Of a stretch of DNA of 12,866 nt, positions 7,558 to 12,866 are shown in pieces (the first letter of the stretch is position 1; each line of letters starts with the position of its first letter). The stretch comes from JBPEXY01 sp052031065 (lineage in GTDB: Bacteria > Pseudomonadota > Gammaproteobacteria > Immundisolibacterales > Immundisolibacteraceae). The stretch is taken from positions 1 to 12,866 of the forward strand of contig JBPEXY010000160.1 of the NCBI GenBank assembly GCA_052031065.1, in the 5' to 3' direction. The notes beneath the pieces are model-generated. The model was given only the letters and a program-made list of their open reading frames with translations, ran no database searches and was not told the origin of the DNA. Made by a program: the position numbers and the translations under genes.

Positions 7558-7950
7558 TTAACGCTTGGAGAACTGTTGCGCGCGACGGGCCTTGTGCAAG
7601 CCAACCTTCTTGCGCTCCACTTCGCGCGAATCTCGGGTCACATAACCAGCTTTGCGCAGTGGGCCACGAAATCCCTCGTCGTAATCAATCAACGCCCGGG
7701 TGATACCGTGACGGATCGCTCCCGCCTGGCCGCTCGGTCCGCCGCCAGAAACATTGACACGGATATCAAAAGCATCGCCACGTTCGACCACATCAAGCGG
7801 CTGGCGCACGACCATCCGCGAAGTCTCACGCCCAAAATACTCTTCAAGGCTGCGGTTATTGACCATAATCTGGCCGCTTCCCGGCACCAGGGAAACCCTT
7901 GCCACCGAAGCTTTACGCCGCCCTACACACTGTTGAATTGCTGTCGTCAT
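7558..7950 (-). CDS. rpsI: 30S ribosomal protein S9
   Basis: Small-subunit ribosomal protein, 130 aa, the usual length. The N-terminal GRRKASVARV, central VSGGGPSGQAGAIRHGITRAL and the basic C-terminus ending in QFSKR are family hallmarks; the C-terminal tail reaches the ribosomal P site in known structures. The gene follows rplM by 71 bp, the conserved operon order. Its ribosome binding site is weak, which is common in coupled ribosomal-protein genes. Little in the 71-bp gap suggests a separate promoter. Confidence 0.98.
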   Translation of the reverse strand: MTTAIQQCVGRRKASVARVSLVPGSGQIMVNNRSLEEYFGRETSRMVVRQPLDVVERGDAFDIRVNVSGGGPSGQAGAIRHGITRALIDYDEGFRGPLRKAGYVTRDSREVERKKVGLHKARRAQQFSKR

Positions 7951-8021
7951 TTTGAACTTAACCCGTTAGTTTCCGGCAAACCTGAATTTCAGAACACAGA
8001 CTCTGAATCTATTCCGTCGAC

Positions 8022-8453
8022 TCAGCACAGCTCCACTGGCTGCGGCTGCTGCGCCTGATGAGGATGATCAGGACCAGCAAAAACCTTAAGCTTGCGGTAC
8101 ATGGCCCTGCCAAGAGGATTCTTCGGCAGCATACCTTTTACGGCAGTCTCGATTACCCGTGTGGGATGAGTCTCCAGCATTTTTTCCAGAGGCACGCTTT
8201 TCAACCCACCGATATGGCCACTAAAACGGTGGTACTGCTTGTCTGCCGCCTTATTGCCCGAAACACGAATTTTCTCCGCGTTAATCACCACCACATAATC
8301 ACCTGTGTCCACGTGCGGGGTATAAACCGGCTTGTGCTTGCCACGAAGTCTGGTTGCAATCTCGGAAGCGAGGCGCCCAAGAGTCTGTCCTTCGGCATCG
8401 ACCAGGAGCCAGTTACGGCTCACCGTTTCAGCTTTTGCGCTAAAAGTTTTCAT
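8022..8453 (-). CDS. rplM: 50S ribosomal protein L13
   Basis: Large-subunit ribosomal protein that binds 23S rRNA early in assembly. The frame is open back to 8534, but homology starts at MKTFSAKAETVSRNW, so the ATG at 8453 is used (143 aa; E. coli L13 has 142). Visible family segments are LLVDAEGQTLGRLASEIA, HVDTGDYVVVINAEKI, YHRFSGHIGGLK and MLPKNPLGRAMYRKLKVF. The region just before the ATG is A/T-rich (TATATA) and lacks a clear Shine-Dalgarno, which fits genes whose initiation depends on leader structure. The promoter and leader hairpin are listed separately. Confidence 0.98.
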   Translation of the reverse strand: MKTFSAKAETVSRNWLLVDAEGQTLGRLASEIATRLRGKHKPVYTPHVDTGDYVVVINAEKIRVSGNKAADKQYHRFSGHIGGLKSVPLEKMLETHPTRVIETAVKGMLPKNPLGRAMYRKLKVFAGPDHPHQAQQPQPVELC

Positions 8454-8481
8454 TATATATAGATCGTTCAGTAGCTGGTTC

Positions 8482-8518
8482 GGTGCACCGTCTGCTTCTA
8501 CCCTGACGGCCGGGCACC
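8482..8518 (-). promoter_or_regulatory. Structured rplM leader hairpin, candidate L13 autoregulation site
   Basis: Inside the ~75-nt untranslated leader, GGTGC (8518-8514) pairs with GCACC (8486-8482), and CCGTC (8509-8505) pairs with GACGG (8492-8488). This makes a two-part stem with an asymmetric internal loop and a 12-nt apical loop. In E. coli the rplM-rpsI operon is known to be repressed by L13 acting on its own leader. That this hairpin is the binding site here is inference from position. Confidence 0.5.
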
Positions 8519-8534
8519 AGATAAAAGGGCGCAA

Positions 8535-8563
8535 ATGCTACGAATCTGCAGCACGGTTGTCAA
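8535..8563 (-). promoter_or_regulatory. Promoter of the rplM-rpsI operon
   Basis: On the minus strand a perfect TTGACA (8563-8558) is followed after 17 bp by TAGCAT (8540-8535). The predicted start is near 8528, 75 nt before the rplM ATG. It is the only strong promoter match upstream of rplM and lies downstream of the intrinsic terminator at 8694-8725, so the operon is insulated from the hydrolase and small-RNA region. Confidence 0.75.
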
Positions 8564-8693
8564 GCAAATACCGGCATACAACGGGGTGCGTTTTCACCAA
8601 CCACCGTTGCACCCTGATTGACCGGGGTAGTCTCGGAACGGCTTACCAACATCGGCCAGCAGCAAACCGCCCCGCATAAAACAATCGATCCGC

Positions 8694-8725
8694 CAAAAAA
8701 AAGGCGTAACCCAATGGTTACGCCT
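8694..8725 (-). terminator. Strong intrinsic terminator (minus strand)
   Basis: A perfect 10-bp stem, AGGCGTAACC with GGTTACGCCT (8702-8711 and 8716-8725), has a 4-nt loop and is followed on the minus strand by an eight-T run (8702-8695). It ends transcription coming from the hydrolase or the candidate small RNA, before the rplM promoter. The T-run is on one side only, so it works in the minus direction. Confidence 0.92.
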
Positions 8726-8783
8726 CTAAAGGAGGATGGAGGAATAAAGAGGAGGATAAATGACCGGCCCTCCAGCCGGCCAC
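8694..8783 (-). ncRNA. Candidate small RNA with three UCCUCC motifs
   Basis: A promoter-like sequence (8790-8819) and a strong terminator (8694-8725) delimit a predicted minus-strand RNA of about 90 nt. Its 5' part folds into a 7-bp stem (8762-8768 with 8775-8781, one G-U pair) that displays the loop UGGAGG (8774-8769). A pyrimidine-rich single-stranded segment follows with UCCUCC at 8756-8751, 8743-8738 and 8736-8731, then the terminator stem. UCCUCC is complementary to Shine-Dalgarno sequences. The middle copy continues as CCUCCA and can pair fully with the loop. No known RNA family was recognised. The alternative is that this is only the 3' untranslated end of the hydrolase mRNA. Confidence 0.45.
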
Positions 8784-8789
8784 GGGCAC

Positions 8790-8819
8790 ATTATAGGCAG
8801 CAGTTATTGTGCGGCGCAA
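8790..8819 (-). promoter_or_regulatory. Promoter candidate for the small RNA
   Basis: A perfect TATAAT (8795-8790) is preceded after 18 bp by TTGCGC (8819-8814). The 30 bp upstream of that are strongly A/T-rich, including an A6 run, and could act as an UP element. The predicted start is near 8783. It lies after the hydrolase stop codon, with no gene but the candidate RNA before the terminator. Confidence 0.5.
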
Positions 8820-8916
8820 CATATTTCTTCTCTATTTTTTGCAGCGCGGAATAACGCCAACAAAAATAAAATATTTTCTATTAATATTCAAACACTTAAT
8901 ATCCAAAAACTGCAGT

Positions 8917-9549
8917 CTATGCTGTAACGGAAGTCACATAGGTGCGAACCGCCTCCCGCAACGGACTGAGCTTGCCGTGAAAAAAATGGTCAGCACCCTC
9001 TATGATTCGATAGTCCCACTGACCCGGCTGCTCATCGGCCCAATTGCGCGTGGTTTGCGGCTCAATCAGCTGATCCTGGTCACCATGAATTAACAACCCC
9101 GCGCATTCAGCAACTGCTGGTTCATCAAAATAAGCTCGCGATACCGCTGGCGCGACCAGACACAGTTGTTGCACTGCACACAAAGCACTTGCCCGCGCTG
9201 CCACATAACCACCAAATGAGAACCCCGCCAGCCAGACAGGCAAATCGCCGAATCGGCGCTGCATCTCCTCTAGCACCGCGAGCAGGTCCTTCACCTCACC
9301 ACGCCCCTCATCATAGGCGCCCTCGCTCTGGCCAACGCCACGAAAATTAAACCGTGCAACCGCCAGCCCCGAAGCGGCGAGCTCCCGAGCCACCGAATAG
9401 ACAACCTTGTTGTCCATCGTACCGCCATGTTGCGGGTGGGGGTGCGCAACCACCGCCAGGGCCGACGCCGCAGTTACCGAATCCAAACTCTCCAATTTCA
9501 TTTCCAGTAAACCGGCCGGCCCGTTAATCAGTTCACTCTGCATTGGCAT
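8917..9549 (-). CDS. Alpha/beta-fold hydrolase (COG2945-like)
   Basis: A compact 210-aa serine hydrolase of unknown substrate. The nucleophile elbow GFSFGG has S111, the likely acid is D159 in HGDQDQLI, and the likely histidine is H188 in GADHFFHG. The N-terminal HPHPQHGGTMDN (37-48) and FNFRGVGQSEG (68-78) are typical of the COG2945 group of small hydrolases. No signal peptide is seen, so it is cytoplasmic. Four in-frame starts lie close together (GTG 9555, ATG 9552, 9549 and 9543). GGAG at 9559-9556 gives the best spacing (6 nt) for 9549. It is divergent from coq7. Its transcript probably ends at the terminator at 8694-8725. Confidence 0.9.
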   Translation of the reverse strand: MPMQSELINGPAGLLEMKLESLDSVTAASALAVVAHPHPQHGGTMDNKVVYSVARELAASGLAVARFNFRGVGQSEGAYDEGRGEVKDLLAVLEEMQRRFGDLPVWLAGFSFGGYVAARASALCAVQQLCLVAPAVSRAYFDEPAVAECAGLLIHGDQDQLIEPQTTRNWADEQPGQWDYRIIEGADHFFHGKLSPLREAVRTYVTSVTA

Positions 9550-9580
9550 CATCACTCCAGGATACTTCTATTCCATTTCA

Positions 9581-9609
9581 ATTAAAGTCCTGTTGCCACA
9601 CCGCTCCAA
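9581..9609 (-). promoter_or_regulatory. Possible hydrolase promoter
   Basis: TTGGAG (9609-9604) and TTTAAT (9586-9581) on the minus strand are 17 bp apart, about 32 bp upstream of the chosen start codon. The -10 is a 5/6 match and the -35 only 3/6, so this is tentative. Confidence 0.35.
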
Positions 9610-9611
9610 CG

Positions 9612-9647
9612 CCATAGCAACACTCGAACCCATAGCAACACTCGAAC
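9612..9647. repeat. Perfect 18-bp tandem duplication upstream of coq7
   Basis: The unit CCATAGCAACACTCGAAC occurs twice with no gap (9612-9629 and 9630-9647). It lies in the divergent region between the hydrolase and coq7, 63 bp before the coq7 ATG. It looks like a recent slippage duplication or a doubled regulator site. No internal dyad symmetry was seen in the unit. Confidence 0.9.
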
Positions 9648-9710
9648 ATAGAAGTTTACAATCCAGAACTCTCTACCACCCTTTAACTGACTAAAGAGGA
9701 AGGTACCGGC

Positions 9711-10355
9711 ATGAATACCCTGCACAGACGCTACAGCCCTCTGGACCGCCTGTTAATCGCCACACAAAAACTCGCATCGCTGCCGGCCCCATCAAACCTG
9801 ACCCTGGAAGCAGAAACCCCTCCCGAATTCGAACAACAACTATCTGCAACCGAACGCCGCAAAAGCGCAGCGCTGATGCGCGTAAACCACGCCGGCGAAA
9901 TTGCCGCCCAGGGGCTTTACGTCGGCCAGTCCATCACCGCCGAACAAGACTCGGTGCGGCAGCTACTCAGTAGTGCCGGCGAAGAAGAGAAGCAACATCT
10001 GCAATGGTGCCAGCAACGCCTCAACGAACTTAACGACCGACCGAGCAGGCTCACGCCGCTCTGGCTTGGTGGTTCGATCGCTATCGGCGCGCTCAATGGC
10101 TTACGTGGTGATCGCTGGAGCCTCGGGTTTATGGCTGAAACCGAATACCAGGTCGAAAAACACCTCACCGGTCATCTCAACAAACTGCCTGCAGACGATC
10201 ACCGCAGCCGCGAAATCATCGAACGGATGCGCAACGATGAAGGCGGACATCGCGCCGCCGCTGCCAAAGCCGGAGGCATTGCCCTGCCCTGGCCAGTACC
10301 CCAGCTGATGAAAGCCTGCGCCAAGGTCATGACCACTACCGCAAGGTTTATTTAG
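9711..10355 (+). CDS. coq7: Demethoxyubiquinone hydroxylase Coq7 (di-iron)
   Basis: Catalyses the last hydroxylation of ubiquinone synthesis, turning 3-demethoxyubiquinol into its 5-hydroxy form at the inner face of the cytoplasmic membrane. The 214-aa length fits the bacterial Coq7 type used by pseudomonads instead of UbiF. All six expected carboxylate/histidine iron ligands can be placed: E63 in VNHAGEIAAQGLY, E93 and H96 in EEEKQH, E145 in AETEYQVEKH, and E177 and H180 in NDEGGH. The ATG at 9711 has GAGGAAGG upstream. The gene is divergent from the hydrolase and converges with the RTX gene. No clear intrinsic terminator for coq7 was seen in 10356-10482; that gap holds no gene I can support. 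Confidence 0.95.
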   Translation: MNTLHRRYSPLDRLLIATQKLASLPAPSNLTLEAETPPEFEQQLSATERRKSAALMRVNHAGEIAAQGLYVGQSITAEQDSVRQLLSSAGEEEKQHLQWCQQRLNELNDRPSRLTPLWLGGSIAIGALNGLRGDRWSLGFMAETEYQVEKHLTGHLNKLPADDHRSREIIERMRNDEGGHRAAAAKAGGIALPWPVPQLMKACAKVMTTTARFI

Positions 10356-10485
10356 ATACCACCCCTGGACGGATGCGACGCCGACGTTTACCGATCCTTA
10401 AAGGAAGGGTTCCGCTACAAAGATTTAGCTTGATCATCTTCCACCGGGAAACGGACCTCACAGTTACCACTGCCTACAAACACCG

Positions 10486-10551
10486 AAAAACGGCGCGGTC
10501 CCAGCCCTTGGGAGTCCCTCCAGCTACGAAGGTTAGACCCAAGAGACCGCG
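10486..10551 (-). terminator. Terminator-like inverted repeat spanning the RTX stop codon
   Basis: On the plus strand, cgcggtc (10494-10500) and cttggg (10507-10512) are mirrored by cccaag (10538-10543) and gaccgcg (10545-10551). This gives a two-block stem whose loop contains the RTX stop codon at 10533-10535. On the minus strand the stem is followed within a few bases by T5 (10490-10486). It probably ends RTX transcription. The long loop and the short spacer before the T-run make it non-standard, and it could also slow transcripts coming from coq7. Confidence 0.5.
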
Positions 10552-12866
10552 ATCACCGGATCAATAACCGCCGCAACATCCTGCGGCAGGGATAAGTCAG
10601 AGCCGGTAGGCGGTGCAAACGCCGCCATTGCGCTGACCAACTGCTGCACCTGGCTACTCATCAGCGTATCACCACTACCCGTGACAAATTGCTCCACCTG
10701 GTGTTGCGCACCGAGATACCAGTCTTCAACAATCAGCTTATCTGTAGAACCAACCAGGTCGACAATCAGGTCATCGCCATGCTGTGAAAGCCACACCTGC
10801 TCCTTATCCACGGCCGAGCCGAACAATACCTGGTCTATGTGCAGGCTACTGGCATCTTCAACCACGTAATCAGTATCGGAACCTCGGCCAAATAGATAAC
10901 TATCCGCTAACGCACTGCCCCTGAGCAGATCCGTTCCCGCTCCGCCGTCGTAGGTATTGCCGCTGACACCGTTGCCCAAATAATCCAGTGAGCCAAAGGC
11001 ACCGCCGAGCGCGTCATTGCCCGATCCCCCAACCAGGAACTCTCCATCTTCACCTCCAATCAGTATGTCGTTACCCGCACCGCCATCAATCCTTCCAACT
11101 CCAATCAACTGAGTCGCGCTAACATCAATAGTGTTATTGTCGTCGCTACCGATAATCACGTTATTACCGGCCCCAAGGTCAATTAACTCCACCGTGGAAC
11201 CCGGGCCAAAAGACTCAACCATAACAACGTCATCGCCACTACCACCAAGAATAGTATCGAACCCATCCCCACCGCTATAGAGGTCAGCCAGAAGGTCGCC
11301 CGAGGTAACCTCAAAAATATCGTTTCCAGTTCCTCCTACCAACAGGTCTGCCCCCAAACCTCCTTGTAGATAATCGTCTCCCGCCTCCCCGTTCAGGTAA
11401 TCATTGCCATCCCCACCAAACAGAAAATCATCGCCCCCCTGGCCATACACTAAATCGTTGCCAGCTCCCGCGCTCAGCTGGTTACTTCCCTCATTACCGT
11501 AAATCTGGTTATCCAGCGCATTACCGGTACCATCCAGGTCGGCGTTTCCGCGTAAAAACAGATTCTCAACGTCACTACCCAACACAAAACTCACATGGCT
11601 ACTGACCGTATCAATACCACCGGCAGCACCCTCAACGACCTGATCACCAGCAGAATCGACCACGTAATAATCATCCCCGACCCCACCATCCAGCAGGTCA
11701 TCACCACTGCCGCCATCGAGATGATCATCGCCGTCACCGGCAAAGAGATAATCGTCGCCATCCAAGCCGTAGATGGAATCATCTCCACTTCCCGCTTCTA
11801 CCAGGTCGACTCCGGAACTTCCCACCAAACCGCTAGCACCACCACTGCCAGAAAGGTAGTTTTCTGCAACAAATAGTTGAAAGCTATCTTCGACGGTTGC
11901 GCCGGCCAGATCAGTGGCCACGACAGACAAATTGATGACGCCTGCATCTTCTGCACCAGGGGTGCCCGATAATTGACCAGTTGTCGAATCAAAGACCAAC
12001 CAACCCGGCAAAACCGCCCCACCAACCAGACTAGCGCTGAGCGTGAGCGAATCACCAGCGTCCGGGTCATTAAAAGTAGTGCTGGGAACTGACAAAGAAA
12101 ATGGTTGGTTAACCGCACCGTACTGATCCGCTAGAGGTGACTGAATTAGCGGCGTGCTGTTAAGCATTCGCTCCAGTTCAACCGCGTTGACTTTATTGTC
12201 GCCAAATTCAAATTCCTCTATTCTGTAATCATTCGACACGAACCAATTTTCTACCGTAATCGTGTTTTCTATTCCAAAATCCAAAACTAGACTATCGCTT
12301 TCACGACGTACGTCTAGATCAGAATAACTGAGTCCACTACCAATGAAATTCACCTTTACAAAATCTTTTCCTCCAGACTCTACGATCACATCATCGCCAA
12401 ATCTCGCAGGCTTACCTTGCACGCTCACTGGACTAAAGAAATAATAATCATCGCCTTCTCCACCGAGCCTTCTATCGTCAATAACCAGTGCGCCTGCCAA
12501 ATAGTCATCACCATCCGTACCACGCTCTAATATTGTTGGGTTCTCCAAAAAGCTTCCATCTGAGAACTCAAATCTTGCGATCATTTGATAATCATTAAGG
12601 GTTTTTTCTCCAACCCAAGCAGCCAAAATTATTCTATCTCCAGTTATTACTCCATTTTCATAAATATTGACGCCCAAGGAACTGTCATTTCCAGAACTTA
12701 ACTTTACTTCGAAAGACAAATCTTCTGCAGCGATTCCTTCTCCAAAACGTATTACATTTTCTCCGCTACTTTCACTTATAATGTCAATATGATCACCACG
12801 ATCATAAAGATAGACGTCATCACCTCCCCCCCCATGCATGCTATCAACGCCTAAACCGCCCTTGAT
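10533..12866 (-). CDS. Large RTX-type calcium-binding secreted protein, C-terminal part
   Basis: The 3' part of an RTX protein, probably secreted by a type I system; 777 residues are visible and the frame runs on past the right edge. An internal ATG at 12839 is not the start, because GGLGVDS upstream of it continues the same repeat. In visible numbering: an RTX unit at the left edge, a haemolysin-repeat-associated module (~42-110), a short RTX unit, a second such module (~165-225), a cadherin/He_PIG Ig-like domain (~238-335), nonapeptide GGxGxDxxx arrays (~356-515 and ~530-650), and a third module (~664-740, with IVEDWYLG). The C-terminus has the MAAFAPP segment and a hydrophobic tail ending AVSWV, typical of type I secretion signals of giant calcium-binding proteins. 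No transporter genes are visible. The function (adhesin, enzyme or surface-layer protein) lies in the missing N-terminal part. Confidence 0.9.
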   Translation of the reverse strand: MKGGLGVDSMHGGGGDDVYLYDRGDHIDIISESSGENVIRFGEGIAAEDLSFEVKLSSGNDSSLGVNIYENGVITGDRIILAAWVGEKTLNDYQMIARFEFSDGSFLENPTILERGTDGDDYLAGALVIDDRRLGGEGDDYYFFSPVSVQGKPARFGDDVIVESGGKDFVKVNFIGSGLSYSDLDVRRESDSLVLDFGIENTITVENWFVSNDYRIEEFEFGDNKVNAVELERMLNSTPLIQSPLADQYGAVNQPFSLSVPSTTFNDPDAGDSLTLSASLVGGAVLPGWLVFDSTTGQLSGTPGAEDAGVINLSVVATDLAGATVEDSFQLFVAENYLSGSGGASGLVGSSGVDLVEAGSGDDSIYGLDGDDYLFAGDGDDHLDGGSGDDLLDGGVGDDYYVVDSAGDQVVEGAAGGIDTVSSHVSFVLGSDVENLFLRGNADLDGTGNALDNQIYGNEGSNQLSAGAGNDLVYGQGGDDFLFGGDGNDYLNGEAGDDYLQGGLGADLLVGGTGNDIFEVTSGDLLADLYSGGDGFDTILGGSGDDVVMVESFGPGSTVELIDLGAGNNVIIGSDDNNTIDVSATQLIGVGRIDGGAGNDILIGGEDGEFLVGGSGNDALGGAFGSLDYLGNGVSGNTYDGGAGTDLLRGSALADSYLFGRGSDTDYVVEDASSLHIDQVLFGSAVDKEQVWLSQHGDDLIVDLVGSTDKLIVEDWYLGAQHQVEQFVTGSGDTLMSSQVQQLVSAMAAFAPPTGSDLSLPQDVAAVIDPVIAVSWV
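11322..11801 (-). repeat. RTX nonapeptide repeat array
   Basis: Coding repeats of the type GGxGxDxxx (for example GGSGDDLLDGG and GGDGNDYLNGE) run in several tandem groups, broken by a spacer that carries VENLFLRGNADLDGTGN. In the family, paired repeats form calcium-filled beta rolls that fold once outside the cell. A second, looser array continues at ~11280-10900. The DNA copies are diverged, so they are not an assembly artefact. Confidence 0.85.

Noticed and set aside
8454..8534. N-terminal extension of L13 to 8534
   Set aside because: It would run through the promoter -10 region and the leader hairpin; L13 homology begins exactly at the ATG at 8453.
8731..8756. GGA repeats read on the plus strand as a CsrA/RsmA-binding sponge RNA
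   Set aside because: The terminator T-run and the good promoter are both on the minus strand, so the plus-strand GGA motifs are probably not transcribed as a discrete RNA.
8760..8927. A 55-codon plus-strand ORF whose ATG follows purine-rich GGAGGA repeats
   Set aside because: The apparent ribosome sites are the complement of the UCCUCC motifs of the candidate RNA. The peptide spans the promoter and A/T-rich DNA, runs into the hydrolase 3' end, and has no plus-strand promoter or terminator.
11322..11801. Regularly spaced similar segments suggesting a CRISPR or DNA satellite array
   Set aside because: The periodicity is that of coding RTX nonapeptides in one continuous frame; units are diverged and there are no identical repeats with unique spacers.
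12837..12839. ATG at 12839 as the start of the RTX protein
   Set aside because: The frame is open upstream to the window edge and the upstream codons (GGLGVDS) continue the RTX repeat pattern, so this methionine is internal.

Overview
The window reads as a piece of a gammaproteobacterial chromosome, probably a marine relative of the Pseudomonadales/Cellvibrionales. The grounds are the 16S 5' end, gamma-type housekeeping proteins, a gamma-style boxB-boxA-boxC rRNA leader, and a gene order (argC - membrane coiled-coil protein - bactofilin - erpA // anmK - M23 peptidase // tyrS - 16S) that matches, from memory, the PA0662-PA0668 neighbourhood of Pseudomonas aeruginosa. The genus cannot be fixed from this sequence alone.

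Layout. Positions 1-604 hold the 5' end of an rRNA operon on the minus strand: partial 16S, an antitermination leader and a near-consensus promoter. tyrS follows on the minus strand (709-1917). A divergent pair on the plus strand, an M23 peptidase (2227-3633) and anmK (3630-4769), overlaps by ATGA and looks like a cell-wall turnover unit. From 9549 down to 4804 every gene is on the minus strand: an alpha/beta hydrolase, a possible small RNA with its own promoter and terminator, rplM-rpsI with promoter and structured leader, tRNA-Gln(CUG), then argC, a membrane coiled-coil protein, a bactofilin and erpA. The joints argC/coiled-coil (TGATG) and coiled-coil/bactofilin (GTGA) suggest translational coupling. 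coq7 (9711-10355) is on the plus strand. It converges on the 3' end of a large RTX-type secreted calcium-binding protein (minus strand, 10533 to beyond the right edge), which ends in a terminator-like inverted repeat.

How the parts relate. Most of the window is conserved core: translation (16S, tyrS, rplM, rpsI, tRNA-Gln), arginine synthesis (argC), Fe-S assembly (erpA), ubiquinone synthesis (coq7) and peptidoglycan metabolism and shape (M23 peptidase, anmK, bactofilin, membrane coiled-coil partner). The accessory part is the RTX gene. Its DNA changes abruptly from about 60% to about 35% GC near position 12180, at a domain boundary.

The most novel-looking element is at 8694-8819 on the minus strand: a promoter-like sequence, a hairpin displaying a UGGAGG loop, three UCCUCC (anti-Shine-Dalgarno-like) motifs and a strong intrinsic terminator, together predicting an RNA of about 90 nt. 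No CRISPR array, insertion sequence, prophage or defence system is visible.
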